Position numbers and translations under genes: made by a program
The notes under the pieces: generated by a model
Seen by the model: the letters and a program-made list of their open reading frames with translations, nothing else
Database searches by the model: none
What the model was told of the DNA's origin: nothing
Part shown: positions 17,085 through 26,394 of the stretch, piece by piece
Position numbering within the stretch: the first letter of the stretch is position 1
Layout of the letters: every line of letters starts with the position of its first letter
NCBI GenBank assembly: GCA_016280895.1
Contig: JAEEHM010000079.1
Coordinates: 1 to 61,036 of the forward strand
Length of the DNA: 61,036 nt
Source: Bacillota bacterium
GTDB taxonomy: Bacteria; Bacillota_I; Bacilli_A; ML615J-28; CAG-698
Reading direction: 5' to 3'

Positions 17085-17707
17085 AAAATTTGTTCAATTC
17101 CTTTCATAATTTTTATTTTTTCAGTATCAGTAGAATATGCTTTTATATTTTTATATTTTTGATATTTATTATTCCATTTTTCAATAAATACATCATCTTT
17201 ATTTTTCATTAATATTTTTCCAAAATATAAATCATTAAAATCATATTCTTCATATCCCTTTTCAAAACAATCAATTTCATAATACTTATTATCTTCTTTG
17301 ATTATCTTTTCATTTTGAATATAGAAGCCATTTTCAACTAAATATTTTCTTAAAAGATATTCATCTCTGTTTGCTTGAAGGATTAATCTTTTGATATTCT
17401 TTAATTTATCTTTATTCTTCTCTAAAATGGAAATAATCAACATTCCACCCATACCAGCAATGATTACACAATCAATTGATTCATCAACCTTTTCTAAACC
17501 ATCACTTAAAAAATATGATACATTTTGATAATCCTTTAAATTATTTTTTGAAGAATTTAATGGTCCTATTTTATTATCAATTGCGTATGCATAATCAATT
17601 AAATTGTTTTCAAAAGCTATTTTAATTAAATATCCATGATCACAACCAATGTCGGCAATTCTTCGGTATGGATAAATAAAATCACTTATTGCGTTTAATC
17701 TTTTCAT
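17075..17707 (-). CDS. trmK: tRNA (adenine(22)-N1)-methyltransferase TrmK
   Basis: This is a SAM-dependent methyltransferase of 210 residues that modifies A22 in the D-arm region of tRNA. The SAM site is IADIGCDHGYLIKIAFENNL (about 18-37), with YAIDNKIGPL as motif II and CVIIAGMGGMLI as the motif IV region, all characteristic of the TrmK (YqfN) family. The C-terminal part is a coiled, Lys/Asn/Tyr-rich stretch. AAGGTGGA precedes the ATG. It follows the sigA terminator, so it depends on read-through or a local promoter I could not identify. Confidence 0.92.
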   Translation of the reverse strand: MKRLNAISDFIYPYRRIADIGCDHGYLIKIAFENNLIDYAYAIDNKIGPLNSSKNNLKDYQNVSYFLSDGLEKVDESIDCVIIAGMGGMLIISILEKNKDKLKNIKRLILQANRDEYLLRKYLVENGFYIQNEKIIKEDNKYYEIDCFEKGYEEYDFNDLYFGKILMKNKDDVFIEKWNNKYQKYKNIKAYSTDTEKIKIMKGIEQILCK

Positions 17708-17718
17708 AATCCACCTTA

Positions 17719-17748
17719 AATAAAAAGATAGGTTATAAGCCTATCTTT
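17719..17748 (-). terminator. Terminator between sigA and trmK
   Basis: AAAGATAGG (17724-17732) and CCTATCTTT (17740-17748), 9-bp stem, 7-nt loop, followed on the minus strand by TTTTTATTT. It overlaps the sigA stop. Confidence 0.8.
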
Positions 17749-19033
17749 ATTTATATTGAGATAATCTCTTTTGACGAGTAGGATGACGAAGTCTTCTAAT
17801 AGCTTTGGCTTCGATTTGACGAATACGTTCTCTTGTAACATGGAATTCTTTTCCTACTTCTTCTAGTGTATGTGGTTTTCCATCAACTAGGCCAAAACGT
17901 AGACGTAAAACCATTTCTTCTCTTGGAGTTAAAGTCTTAAGTACTGTATCAATTTCTTCACGATAAGCTTCATTGATTGTGTAATCAAGAGGATTTAATG
18001 TATCTGAATCGTGAATGAAATCTCCAAGTGTTGAATCATCTTCTTCACCAACTGGTGTTTCCATTGAAACAGGTTCTTGTGCAATCTTTTGAATGTTTTG
18101 AACCTTTTCAACTGTCATCTTTAATTCAGCAGCTAATTCTTCAGATGTTGGTTCTCTATGTAATTCTTGAGTCAACTTTCTTTGAGTTCTCACTAATTTA
18201 TTGATAGTTTCTACCATATGAACAGGAACACGAATAGTTCTTGCTTGATCAGCAATAGCTCTAGTGATAGCTTGTTTTATCCACCAAGTAGCATATGTAG
18301 AGAATTTAAATCCTTTTTGTGGGTCAAATTTATTTACAGCCTTCATAAGACCCATATTACCTTCTTGGATTAAGTCTTGGAATTGCATACCACGTCCTAA
18401 ATATCTCTTAGCGATTGATACAACAAGACGTAAATTTGATTCGATTAAGATATCTCTTGCTTGATAACCAGTTTCAACTGTTTCTTTGCACTTTTCAACT
18501 TCAGCATCACTTAAAGTAATCTTACCATTTTCACATGCTTTTAATTTTTGATCAGCAAGTAGGCCATCTTGTACTTGACGTGATAAATCTATTTCTTGGA
18601 TAGTATTTAATAAGTCAATTTGACCAATTTCCCTTAAATACATTTTAATTGGATCATCAGCTTGTGATGGTGATACGATTGAAGAAACAATTTCATCGAT
18701 GTCTTTTGTTTTTAAATCATTTTCAATTTCATTGTTTAAGTCAGCAAATTCAGGATCATCATTTAATGCTTCCTCAAACATTTCGTCATTAACATCATCA
18801 TTTTCTTCATCGAATTCTTCAATATCATCAACATGAGCATCAAAATCTTCACCTTCTTCTAAAGTCTTATCAGCAATATGAATATTTTCAAACTCTAATG
18901 CTTTTTCAATTTCATCAAATTCAGGAGAATCTACATCCGCAATTTCTGCAACCTTCTTTAATGAAACATAGCCTTTAGCACGAGATGATTCAATTAATTC
19001 ATCCAACATTTTTTCTTGGAATTCATTCAACAT
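17747..19033 (-). CDS. sigA: RNA polymerase primary sigma factor
   Basis: This is the housekeeping sigma-70, 428 residues. It has a region 1.1-like acidic N-terminus (about 1-125, very rich in Asp/Glu), region 1.2 ([17 protein letters not shown]), region 2 ([51 protein letters not shown]), region 3 and region 4 with [22 protein letters not shown]. Region 2.4/4.2 intactness agrees with the consensus-like promoters in this window. Its ribosome site AAAGGAGC lies in the last codons of dnaG, with a 3-base gap, so the two are coupled. Confidence 0.97.
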   Translation of the reverse strand: MLNEFQEKMLDELIESSRAKGYVSLKKVAEIADVDSPEFDEIEKALEFENIHIADKTLEEGEDFDAHVDDIEEFDEENDDVNDEMFEEALNDDPEFADLNNEIENDLKTKDIDEIVSSIVSPSQADDPIKMYLREIGQIDLLNTIQEIDLSRQVQDGLLADQKLKACENGKITLSDAEVEKCKETVETGYQARDILIESNLRLVVSIAKRYLGRGMQFQDLIQEGNMGLMKAVNKFDPQKGFKFSTYATWWIKQAITRAIADQARTIRVPVHMVETINKLVRTQRKLTQELHREPTSEELAAELKMTVEKVQNIQKIAQEPVSMETPVGEEDDSTLGDFIHDSDTLNPLDYTINEAYREEIDTVLKTLTPREEMVLRLRFGLVDGKPHTLEEVGKEFHVTRERIRQIEAKAIRRLRHPTRQKRLSQYK

Positions 19034-19036
19034 ATT

Positions 19037-20890
19037 TTAGCTCCTTTTAGTTTTTTTAATAGTTATTTTTTTCTTTTTTGTGATAAGATCATCTAAGTCT
19101 TCTAAAGATCTCTTTTGGCCATTATTCTTTTCCGACTCAATACCTTTAAAGATTGGATAATCTTTTACCTTCTTTATACAATCTTCAATATAATCAAAAT
19201 CAAAACTTTTTTCTTTCTTTAAAATATCCTTTAATGTCAGTAATTCTTCTTCTGTTAATAATTTATTAAATTCTTCTTCAATTATCTTTTCTCTTGATTG
19301 GTAATATTCCAGCATCTTATATAAGATATTACGATTTTCATCTAATACATAAGCATATTTTAATTTAGAATCTATTTCCAAACAATTTACCTTGTCCATA
19401 TAAGCAGCATATATTAATTTTCTCTCTGACTTGATGTATGCCTTCTTTTCATAAGAAGCGATATTTGATTGTTGTTTATACAGCTGTTGATCTTGGTTTT
19501 CATATGGATCAAAAGATGGAAATTCTTCAACATTTAAATTATCATTTTGATTATAATTTTGATTTTTAAGAGGTACTTGCTTATCAACTTGATGATTTGA
19601 TTTAAATAATTGATAATCATCAAATAAAGCATCATAACTAATGTTTAATTGATCTTTTAATTTATTCAAGAATCTTTCTTGAATCAAATTGGAATTAAAT
19701 AGATTTAAATATTTAAATACAATATTTTTAAAATTCTCAGCACTTGCTAAATCATTTAAATTTGTATTCTTTAAATATAAATCATACACAAAATCCATCG
19801 CACTAACTTGATGATTTAATAAATAATCATTTAGTGCTTTTTCACCATTCTTTTTGATAAATTCATCGCTGTCTTTACCATCAGGAATAGTCACACAATT
19901 GATTTCCATTTCACTTTTTGCAAGCATTTCGATTGCGCGAAGTGTTGCGTTAATACCAGCTTCATCACTGTCATAACATACAGTAACATTCTTTGTTAGA
20001 CGTTTAAAAGCATTGATTTGGTCAAATGTAAGAGCTGTGCCCATAGACGCAATCGAATTTTCTACAGATGCTCGACATGCTGCGATTACATCCATAAAGC
20101 CTTCAAATAAAAATACACGATTTTCTCCTTTGATTTTTGGAATTGCGTCATGATAATTATATAATATTTGTCCTTTTTTAAAGATGATTGTTTCACTAGT
20201 ATTCATATATTTAGATGATTCATCACCAACTAAATATCTTCTTCCAGAAAAACCACAAATATTACCATCCAAATCAGTAATTGGGAAGATTATTCTATTT
20301 CTAAAATAATCTTTATAATTAGAACCAAATGATGTAACTAAGCCAACTTGCATCATATCTAGTGGTAAATAATTCTTTGATAATAATAATTTATAAATTT
20401 CATCGTTATCAGAAGATAAACCGATATTAAATCTTTTAATTATATCATCATTTAATCCACGTTCATGTAAATAATTTCTTGCATTCTTAGCATCATCGGC
20501 ATGATTTAGGAAGAATGAATAGAATGTTGATGCATCATTCATAATATCATAATATTTTTTATTCTTTTGCATCTCAAGTTCTTTTTTTGTTACAGCAACA
20601 TTTATTCCTAAACTTGCCCCAATTTCTCGCATCGCATCTCGATATGAGATGTTTTTAAATTTAGATACAAAAGTGATTACATCACCACCTGTATTACAGC
20701 TAAAACATTTAAACACTCTTTTTGTTGGAGAGACAGACATTGAAGGGTTTTTATCATCATGAAATGGACATAAGCCAATGTAATTAGCACCCTTCTTTTC
20801 TAATTTGACATATGAAGAAATAATAGATACAATGTCAGCTTTAGAAATAATTTCATTTTTTAAATTATTATTATAAATATTATTGTTCAT
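19037..20890 (-). CDS. dnaG: DNA primase
   Basis: This primase of 617 residues makes RNA primers for replication. The N-terminal zinc domain has ligands C41, H44, C62, C65 (LCPFHDDKNPSMS, KCFSC). The TOPRIM core includes FLFEGFMDVIA, GTALTFDQ and VTVCYDSDEAGINAT. The C-terminal third is low-complexity then helical (about 430-617) and would bind DnaB helicase. AGGGAGA precedes the start. It sits between glyS and sigA, the usual macromolecular-synthesis operon order of Firmicutes. Confidence 0.96.
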   Translation of the reverse strand: MNNNIYNNNLKNEIISKADIVSIISSYVKLEKKGANYIGLCPFHDDKNPSMSVSPTKRVFKCFSCNTGGDVITFVSKFKNISYRDAMREIGASLGINVAVTKKELEMQKNKKYYDIMNDASTFYSFFLNHADDAKNARNYLHERGLNDDIIKRFNIGLSSDNDEIYKLLLSKNYLPLDMMQVGLVTSFGSNYKDYFRNRIIFPITDLDGNICGFSGRRYLVGDESSKYMNTSETIIFKKGQILYNYHDAIPKIKGENRVFLFEGFMDVIAACRASVENSIASMGTALTFDQINAFKRLTKNVTVCYDSDEAGINATLRAIEMLAKSEMEINCVTIPDGKDSDEFIKKNGEKALNDYLLNHQVSAMDFVYDLYLKNTNLNDLASAENFKNIVFKYLNLFNSNLIQERFLNKLKDQLNISYDALFDDYQLFKSNHQVDKQVPLKNQNYNQNDNLNVEEFPSFDPYENQDQQLYKQQSNIASYEKKAYIKSERKLIYAAYMDKVNCLEIDSKLKYAYVLDENRNILYKMLEYYQSREKIIEEEFNKLLTEEELLTLKDILKKEKSFDFDYIEDCIKKVKDYPIFKGIESEKNNGQKRSLEDLDDLITKKKKITIKKTKRS

Positions 20891-20921
20891 ATGCTCTCCC
20901 TTCTTTATATAATTTTATTTA

Positions 20922-22301
20922 TTAATATTTAATCTTATTCTTTAAATATTCAACTAAATCATCAATTTTAATACGTTCTTGTTCCATTGAATCTCTTTCT
21001 CTAACAGTTACACACTTATCTTCTAATGAATCAAAGTCATAAGTGATACAGAATGGAGTTCCCATAGCATCTTGGCGACGATATCTTTTACCAATTTTAC
21101 CACTAACATCATAATCACAATTGAATTCTTTAGAAAGCTTTGATTGTAAAGCTTCTGCTTGCTCAGAAAGTTTATTTGTAAGTGGAAGTACTGCACATGT
21201 ATATGGTGCAAGATAAGGTTTTAATCTCAATACTTCTCTTGTGTCGCCACCTTCTAATTCTTCAATGTCGTAAGCATTAGACACGATTGCAAGTAATAAA
21301 CGACCAACACCAACTGATGGTTCAATTACATATGGAATATATTTCTCATTAGTTTCTGGGTCAAAATATTCTAAGGATTCACCACTTGTTTTTTGATGAA
21401 CACCTAAATCATAATCAGTTCTATCGGCAATACCCCATAGTTCTCCCCAACCAAATAAGAATTCATATTCAATATCAGTTGTTGCTTTACTATAGAAAGC
21501 TAATTCTTCTTTAGCATGATCTCTATATCTTAATTTATCCTTATCTAAACCAGCAATGGCTAAGAAATCAATACAGAATTGTTTCCAATATTTAAACCAT
21601 TCTAAATCAGTTCCTGGCTTACAGAAAAATTCCATTTCCATTTGTTCGAACTCACGTGTTCTAAACACAAAATTACCTGGTGTAATTTCATTTCTAAATG
21701 CTTTACCAACTTGACAAATACCAAATGGTAATTTCTTTCTTGATGTTCTTTGTACATTCTTGAAATTCACAAAGATACCTTGTGCAGTTTCTGGTCTTAA
21801 ATATACAATGTTTTTAGCATCATCAATTACACCCATATTAGTTTTAAACATTAAATTAAATTTTCTAATATCTGTCCAATTAGATACACCACAATCTGGA
21901 CAAGGGATTTTATTTTCTTTCACAAAGTCCATTAATTTTTCATTTGACCAACCATCACCAGTTTCTTTACCACCAGTGAAGTCTTCAATTAATTTGTCAG
22001 CTCTGTATCTTACACCACAGTGCTTACAATCAATTAAAGGATCAGAGAAGCCACCAACATGTCCTGATGCAACCCAAACTCTTGGATTCATTAGGATAGC
22101 AGCATCTAAACCAACATTTGTTTTTGATTCTTGTACGAACTTCTTCCACCACATCTTTTTAATGTTGTTTAGAAGTTCAACACCTAATGGACCATAATCC
22201 CAAGCATTAGCTAAGCCACCATAGATTTCACTACCTTGGTATACATAGCCTTGATTCTTTAAGAATCCTACTAATTCATCCATTGTGATTTTCTTTCCCA
22301 T
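20922..22301 (-). CDS. glyS: Glycyl-tRNA synthetase, dimeric class II type
   Basis: This single-chain (alpha2) glycyl-tRNA synthetase has 459 residues. Class II motifs are visible: [17 protein letters not shown] near the start (glycine-specific motif 1 region), motif 2 around [21 protein letters not shown], motif 3 at [13 protein letters not shown], and the anticodon-binding domain (from [11 protein letters not shown] to the end). The zinc-knuckle insertion CKHCG / CPDCG is present. It is the one-gene type, not the glyQ/glyS alpha2beta2 type. The leader is about 60 bases and has no T-box. Confidence 0.95.
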   Translation of the reverse strand: MGKKITMDELVGFLKNQGYVYQGSEIYGGLANAWDYGPLGVELLNNIKKMWWKKFVQESKTNVGLDAAILMNPRVWVASGHVGGFSDPLIDCKHCGVRYRADKLIEDFTGGKETGDGWSNEKLMDFVKENKIPCPDCGVSNWTDIRKFNLMFKTNMGVIDDAKNIVYLRPETAQGIFVNFKNVQRTSRKKLPFGICQVGKAFRNEITPGNFVFRTREFEQMEMEFFCKPGTDLEWFKYWKQFCIDFLAIAGLDKDKLRYRDHAKEELAFYSKATTDIEYEFLFGWGELWGIADRTDYDLGVHQKTSGESLEYFDPETNEKYIPYVIEPSVGVGRLLLAIVSNAYDIEELEGGDTREVLRLKPYLAPYTCAVLPLTNKLSEQAEALQSKLSKEFNCDYDVSGKIGKRYRRQDAMGTPFCITYDFDSLEDKCVTVRERDSMEQERIKIDDLVEYLKNKIKY

Positions 22302-22357
22302 TTTATAATACCTTCTTTCTTAAAATGAGCAAATTATATTCTACCTCATTGCAACAT

Positions 22358-22386
22358 ATTATAACATAAAAGTCAATTTTTAGCAA
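22358..22386 (-). promoter_or_regulatory. Promoter of the glyS-dnaG-sigA unit
   Basis: On the minus strand: TTGCTA (22386-22381), 17-bp spacer, TATAAT (22363-22358) with extended -10 TGT. Confidence 0.75.
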
Positions 22387-22416
22387 GTTAAAATTTTTGT
22401 ATAAATAATATGTTGG

Positions 22417-22450
22417 AAAATAAAAATATCTATTTAGAAAATAGATATTT
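22417..22450 (-). terminator. Terminator of the NERD / membrane protein unit
   Basis: AAATATCTATTT (22424-22435) and AAATAGATATTT (22439-22450), 12-bp stem, 3-nt loop, followed by TTTTTATTTT on the minus strand. It overlaps the stop at 22449. Confidence 0.75.
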
Positions 22451-22994
22451 ATTCATTTATTTCGTCTGCTTCTACTTGAATTGTTTTATTTTCTTCTTTT
22501 GGTTTATTCATATTGATAACAAGAATAGCAACTCTTACAACAATACCGATTGAAGCTAACACAAAGAAAATGACACTGAAAACAATTGAAGTTTTATGCC
22601 CATTCAACATTTGTTTTAATTCACCATAAGCATTAGAGAAATTAATTTTATCTTCATCTGTAAGCTCAACAGTCTTTTCATCAAAGCATAATATAGATAA
22701 ATCTTTTTGAACTGTTAAAACGGCATAATTATAATCAGATCTTTTAAGTAATGTTAATGACTTAGAATTCTCATATAGATCATTTAAAATAAAACGATAT
22801 GAAGCATCATTATAAAAATCATCAACATCTTGGTATTCTGCATGTGAATCTACTTCTGTAATAGCAGCATCAATTAAATTGACCATTGTATTGTTTTTAT
22901 CATAGATTTTTGTATGTATTTTTATACAAATACATCCCATTAATAAAAATAATAAAATAAATGATAATACTAAATCTGATTTTTTGTTTTTCAT
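22449..22994 (-). CDS. Membrane protein with two transmembrane segments, unknown
   Basis: This is a 181-residue protein with an N-terminal membrane segment (about 9-27), an extracytoplasmic domain of about 105 residues (Asp/Tyr/Asn-rich), a second membrane segment (about 137-160) and a short acidic tail. I recognise no family. Its ATG overlaps the NERD gene stop in an ATGA, so the two are translated together. The layout resembles a small extracellular sensor or anchor, but no motif supports a specific role. Confidence 0.65.
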   Translation of the reverse strand: MKNKKSDLVLSFILLFLLMGCICIKIHTKIYDKNNTMVNLIDAAITEVDSHAEYQDVDDFYNDASYRFILNDLYENSKSLTLLKRSDYNYAVLTVQKDLSILCFDEKTVELTDEDKINFSNAYGELKQMLNGHKTSIVFSVIFFVLASIGIVVRVAILVINMNKPKEENKTIQVEADEINE

Positions 22995-23602
22995 TTTATT
23001 ATTTCCTTTCTTTTATTTATATTTTTTATATGTTCTTTTTCACTTATAGCTTTTAAATTGATATTGTTGATTGTATTTATTATATCATTTAATTCTTTAT
23101 CAGAATAAATATATTCTAAATCATGATAGTATTTTTTAAAAGACTTAATTGTATAAACATATTTAGATTTTATATTATTTATTGAATTCTTATAAAAAAT
23201 AATTATATTATTGATATTATATTTATTGTTTAAGAAATTATTTAATACTTCTACATGAGTATAATTCTGTCTGACAGGTGAATAAAATTTATATTTTTGT
23301 TTACCATAATTAAAGACCTGTGTCCAGTCTTTTTGATAATCAGAACCATAGATAGTACCAGAATAATTCTTAGTTTCAACTACAAATATTCCTCTTTTAG
23401 ATATTAATAAATGATCAATTTGATGACTATTATTATCAGTTACAACAATAATGTTCTTATATAAAATACCTTTATCATTTTTAGATATTCTCTTTAATAA
23501 ACAATTAACTGAAAATTCGCCAAATTTTCCTTTAAAATAATTTGTGTTAATGAATATTAAGATAATACTTAATATTGCAGCTATAATAAAATATTTCCCC
23601 AT
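22991..23602 (-). CDS. NERD domain protein, membrane-anchored
   Basis: This is a 203-residue protein with one N-terminal membrane segment (about 4-21) followed by a NERD (nuclease-related) domain: GKFGEFSVNCLL, LYKNIIVVTDNNSHQIDHLLIS and GIFVVETKNYSGTIYGS. The IDHLL...VETKNY block matches the D-x-ExK nuclease core, so metal-dependent nuclease activity is possible. NERD proteins occur in plasmids and genomes with mixed roles in DNA processing. The gene has its own promoter and is coupled to the following two-TM membrane protein. Confidence 0.85.
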   Translation of the reverse strand: MGKYFIIAAILSIILIFINTNYFKGKFGEFSVNCLLKRISKNDKGILYKNIIVVTDNNSHQIDHLLISKRGIFVVETKNYSGTIYGSDYQKDWTQVFNYGKQKYKFYSPVRQNYTHVEVLNNFLNNKYNINNIIIFYKNSINNIKSKYVYTIKSFKKYYHDLEYIYSDKELNDIINTINNINLKAISEKEHIKNINKRKEIIK

Positions 23603-23620
23603 ATCTTTTTACCTATGAAT

Positions 23621-23649
23621 ATTATACATAAAAAAGGTAAAAAAGTAAA
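23621..23649 (-). promoter_or_regulatory. Promoter of the NERD gene
   Basis: On the minus strand: TTTACT (23649-23644), 17-bp spacer, TATAAT (23626-23621). It begins right after the terminator of the upstream EamA gene. Confidence 0.7.
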
Positions 23650-23650
23650 G

Positions 23651-23677
23651 AAAAACCAATCTTAATAATTAAGATTG
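23651..23677 (-). terminator. Terminator of the EamA transporter gene
   Basis: CAATCTTAA (23657-23665) and TTAAGATTG (23669-23677), 9-bp stem, 3-nt loop, then TTTTTCTTT on the minus strand. Confidence 0.75.
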
Positions 23678-24568
23678 ATTTAATTCATTTTTCTTTCTTT
23701 CTCTTTCATTTAATATTTCATATATTAAGGTTGAACCTAATATTAAAGCACCACCAATCCAACCATAGATTGATAAATCTTCTTTTAATAAGAAATAAGA
23801 TAGTAATACCGCAATTACTGGTTCAAAATAGCTGAATATTGCGATACTTTGGCTTGGTAGATAAAACATTGAGTCCAAATACAAAATATAAGCAAGGCCA
23901 GTATGGATTATACCTAATGTGATTAATAATAAGGCATTATTTAAACTAAATATTTCTTTAGTATAATCAAGCGAGATAAATGCGTAAGGTGCAGTTACTA
24001 CTGATACGACCATTAATTCAATTAATGCTTTCACAAAAGGATCAATTTCACCAATTAATTTATTGAATACTAATAGGCCTAAATAAAATATTGCGGCACC
24101 AAGTCCTAAAATTATTCCTAAAAAGTTTACATTATTATTAGAATTAATTATTCCTGAAAGTAAGATTATTCCAAATAAGGCTACTACAACACATATTATT
24201 TTTTTAATTGATATTTTTTCCTTAAACAAGATTATAGCAGCTATTATAAATAAGGCTGGTGCTAAATAATTACATAGTGATGATACTGATACACTTACAT
24301 AATTGTAGGATGAAAATAAACACATCCAATTGCAACCGATACAGGCACCAGATAGTATCAACCATAATAGATTTTTCTTTATAGATACAAAATCTATTTT
24401 CTTTCTTCTTATTAATAAATAGATAATTATTATAATTGAACCTATTATAGCGCGTGAAAATACAATAAAACCTGATGAAACATCAATATATTTTGATATT
24501 ATTCCACAGGTTCCATATATTATCATCGCAATTATATATTCAATTCTTACTAACTTTAATTTTTTCAT
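23669..24568 (-). CDS. EamA/DMT-family transporter
   Basis: This is a 299-residue integral membrane protein with ten predicted membrane segments in two EamA repeats (about 8-142 and 150-285), typical of drug/metabolite transporters of the RhaT/YdcZ kind. Landmarks are ISKYIDVSSGFIVFSRAIIG, LFSSYNYVSVSVSSLCNYLAPALFI and GLAYILYLDSMFYLPSQSIAIFSYFEPVIAVLLS. The substrate (amino acid, nucleoside, metabolite export) cannot be read from sequence. It is monocistronic and has a palindrome over its promoter region. Confidence 0.85.
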   Translation of the reverse strand: MKKLKLVRIEYIIAMIIYGTCGIISKYIDVSSGFIVFSRAIIGSIIIIIYLLIRRKKIDFVSIKKNLLWLILSGACIGCNWMCLFSSYNYVSVSVSSLCNYLAPALFIIAAIILFKEKISIKKIICVVVALFGIILLSGIINSNNNVNFLGIILGLGAAIFYLGLLVFNKLIGEIDPFVKALIELMVVSVVTAPYAFISLDYTKEIFSLNNALLLITLGIIHTGLAYILYLDSMFYLPSQSIAIFSYFEPVIAVLLSYFLLKEDLSIYGWIGGALILGSTLIYEILNERERKKNELNQS

Positions 24569-24591
24569 AGTATACCTTTGTGAATGAAAAT

Positions 24592-24656
24592 ATTATAGTG
24601 ATAGAAATCATTATTGTGATTTCAATCATTATAGCATTATAATTATTAAAATACAA
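24592..24656 (-). promoter_or_regulatory. EamA gene promoters with overlapping palindrome
   Basis: Two TATAAT elements on the minus strand (24597-24592 and 24633-24628, the second with extended -10 TGC and a weak -35 TTGTAT at 24656-24651). A palindrome GAAATCA-N6-TGATTTC (24604-24623) overlaps the -35 position (ATCACA) of the promoter nearest the gene, so a repressor site is likely. Confidence 0.55.
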
Positions 24657-24687
24657 TAAAAAGTGCTATTAATTTGTAATAGCACTT
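24653..24687 (-). terminator. Terminator of the uracil permease gene
   Basis: AAGTGCTATTA (24661-24671) and TAATAGCACTT (24677-24687), 11-bp stem, 5-nt loop, then TTTATTG on the minus strand. Confidence 0.85.
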
Positions 24688-24712
24688 CTTTATCTATAAT
24701 AATTATTTTTAA

Positions 24713-26089
24713 TTATTCTTCTGTTTTTTCTTCTTCAGCTTCATCTTCAGATGCTTTTTCTTCTTCTGCAGGAGCTTCAGTAGCTGGAGCTTTTTCTTCA
24801 TCTTTCTTTAAATGACATACGAAGTTTACAATGATGCCTAGGATTAATGCAACAGCAACTGCAGTTAAAGTAATCTTGCCAATTGTAAGTGCGAAGCTAC
24901 CAACACCAGCAACTAAGATAACAGATGCAGTGAATAAGTTTCTATTATCACCTAAGTCAACTTTTTGTAACATCTTTAATCCTGATACAGCGATGAAACC
25001 ATATAATGCAATACAAACACCACCCATTACACAGCTTGGGATAGTTGAAAGTAATGTAGCGAATGGTCCGATGAATGAAGCAACGATAGCCATAATTGCT
25101 GTTGTGAGAATTGTTAATGTAGAAGCATTTCCAGAAATTGCAACTGTAGCAATTGATTCACCATATGTTGTATTAGCAGCGCCACCAAAGAATGCACCTA
25201 CCATTGAGCCAACACCATCACCTAATAAAGTCTTATCTAGACCTGGATCTTTAGTTAAATCAGTTCCGATGATTGAACTGATGTTCTTATGATCTGCTAA
25301 GTGTTCAGCAAATACTACGAATGCAACTGGAATATATGCGATTGCGATTGATGCAATGTATGCACCCATGTTTTCAAATGTACCATAATTAAATTGATCG
25401 AACTTTAATGCTTCGATGAATGTGAAATGAGGAACCCATTCAATATTGTTGAATTTACCAAAATCAACAAGTTCAGCAGCACCAGTTAGTGTGAAGATTG
25501 TAGCAAGTATATATCCAGCACCAATTCCGATTACAAATGGAATCATTCTAATGATTTTTTTACCAAATACTGAACAAATGATTGTTACAAATAAAGTAAC
25601 TAAACCACATAAGATGCCTAACCAACCAGATCCTTTTAAATCGCCAATAGCATTTCCAGCTAAGCTTAAACCGATGATTGCAACAGTTGGACCAATTACA
25701 ACTGCAGGCATTACTTTATCAATCCAATTAGTACCTACGAATTTAACTACAAGAGCAATTACTACATAAACTAATCCTGCAAAAACACTACCTAAGATTA
25801 AACCAAAGTATCCAAGTTGCATTGATACAGCACCAGCAAATGCTGCTGACATAGATCCTAAGAATGCAAATGAACTTCCTAAGAATACAGGGCTCTTAAA
25901 ACGAGTGAATAGTAAATAAACAATTGTACCTACACCAGCACCAAATAATGCAGCTGCAGGGCTTAAATCATGACCAACAATTGCAGGAACAGCGATAGTT
26001 GCTGCTAAAATTGCAAGTAATTGTTGAAGAGCGAAAACTAAAAGTTTGCCAAAAGATGGTTTGTCTTTTACATTGTAGACTAAATTCAT
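24713..26089 (-). CDS. Uracil permease, NCS2 family (UraA/PyrP type)
   Basis: This is a nucleobase transporter of 458 residues with 12-14 membrane segments. The substrate-site block GGAANTTYGESIATVAISGN matches the UraA signature NTTYGEN, in which the Glu binds uracil; PAIVGHDLSPAAALFGAGVGT is the conserved N-terminal part. Uracil is thus the best substrate; xanthine or other bases are less likely. The C-terminal 30 residues are acidic (Glu/Ala repeats) and probably cytosolic. CCTCCTT on the plus strand (26096-26102) gives a strong ribosome site. Expression is controlled by the leader at 26128-26317. Confidence 0.9.
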   Translation of the reverse strand: MNLVYNVKDKPSFGKLLVFALQQLLAILAATIAVPAIVGHDLSPAAALFGAGVGTIVYLLFTRFKSPVFLGSSFAFLGSMSAAFAGAVSMQLGYFGLILGSVFAGLVYVVIALVVKFVGTNWIDKVMPAVVIGPTVAIIGLSLAGNAIGDLKGSGWLGILCGLVTLFVTIICSVFGKKIIRMIPFVIGIGAGYILATIFTLTGAAELVDFGKFNNIEWVPHFTFIEALKFDQFNYGTFENMGAYIASIAIAYIPVAFVVFAEHLADHKNISSIIGTDLTKDPGLDKTLLGDGVGSMVGAFFGGAANTTYGESIATVAISGNASTLTILTTAIMAIVASFIGPFATLLSTIPSCVMGGVCIALYGFIAVSGLKMLQKVDLGDNRNLFTASVILVAGVGSFALTIGKITLTAVAVALILGIIVNFVCHLKKDEEKAPATEAPAEEEKASEDEAEEEKTEE

Positions 26090-26127
26090 AAAATACCTCC
26101 TTACTACAAGTAAACCTTTAACATTTC

Positions 26128-26173
26128 AAAAAAATAAAGGCTAATATAACTACAAATAGAAATACTAACCTTT
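26128..26173 (-). terminator. Intrinsic attenuator in the uracil permease leader
   Basis: On the minus strand a 12-bp stem with two G.U pairs (arms 26173-26162 and 26147-26136) encloses a 14-nt loop and is followed by ATTTTTTT (26135-26128). It sits 39 bases before the permease start codon, inside its own transcript, and its first arm contains the stop codon of the leader peptide, so it is an attenuator rather than an end-of-operon terminator. Confidence 0.85.
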
Positions 26174-26266
26174 AATTTTATCAATATTTAAAATGAAATT
26201 AGAAAATAAAGTATCTTCAGATACTTGAGAAACAAATATTGAATTAAACAATACTGTATTTTTCAT
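26165..26266 (-). CDS. 33-residue leader peptide upstream of the uracil permease
   Basis: The frame begins at ATG 26266, with GTGAGG six bases upstream (26278-26273), about 15 bases after the expected transcription start. It reads M-K-N-T-V-L-F ... D-K-I-K-G and stops with TAG inside the attenuator's first arm. There is no strong run of one amino acid codon, so a pyrBI-type mechanism (translation coupled to UTP-sensitive pausing) fits better than amino-acid attenuation. Codons are Phe/Ile/Asn/Ser-rich, like a random AT-rich frame, so the case rests on position and architecture. Confidence 0.65.
   Translation of the reverse strand: MKNTVLFNSIFVSQVSEDTLFSNFILNIDKIKG
26209..26226 (-). promoter_or_regulatory. 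Candidate pause hairpin in the leader
   Basis: A 7-bp perfect stem AAGTATC / GATACTT with a 4-nt loop lies in the middle of the leader peptide frame. On the minus strand it is followed by a U-rich stretch (TTTATTTTCTAATTTCATTTT broken by few other bases), as expected of an RNA polymerase pause region. Confidence 0.55.
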
Positions 26267-26288
26267 TTTCTGCCTCACTTTTGAAAAG

Positions 26289-26317
26289 ATTATATCATTT
26301 AATTAAATACATTGCAA
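26289..26317 (-). promoter_or_regulatory. Promoter of the uracil permease leader
   Basis: On the minus strand: TTGCAA (26317-26312), 17-bp spacer, TATAAT (26294-26289), extended -10 TGA. Transcription would start near 26282. Confidence 0.85.
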
Positions 26318-26354
26318 GCACTTTTTAAATATTTATTTTTGTAAATGTTTTCAA

Positions 26355-26392
26355 ATTAAATAAGTCCTTTTCTTTCTTGAAAAGGACTTATT
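26355..26392 (-). terminator. Terminator of the rnf operon
   Basis: A perfect 14-bp stem AATAAGTCCTTTTC / GAAAAGGACTTATT (26359-26372 with 26379-26392), 6-nt loop, modest T-rich tail. It starts three bases after the rnfB stop. Confidence 0.85.
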
Positions 26393-26394
26393 TA

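Noticed and set aside
22302-22448. T-box riboswitch before glyS
   Set aside because: The leader is only about 60 bases and has no AGGGTGGNACCGCG-type sequence.
26090-26300. PyrR-binding site before the uracil permease
   Set aside because: No sequence like the PyrR anti-antiterminator loop; the leader-peptide layout explains the region better.
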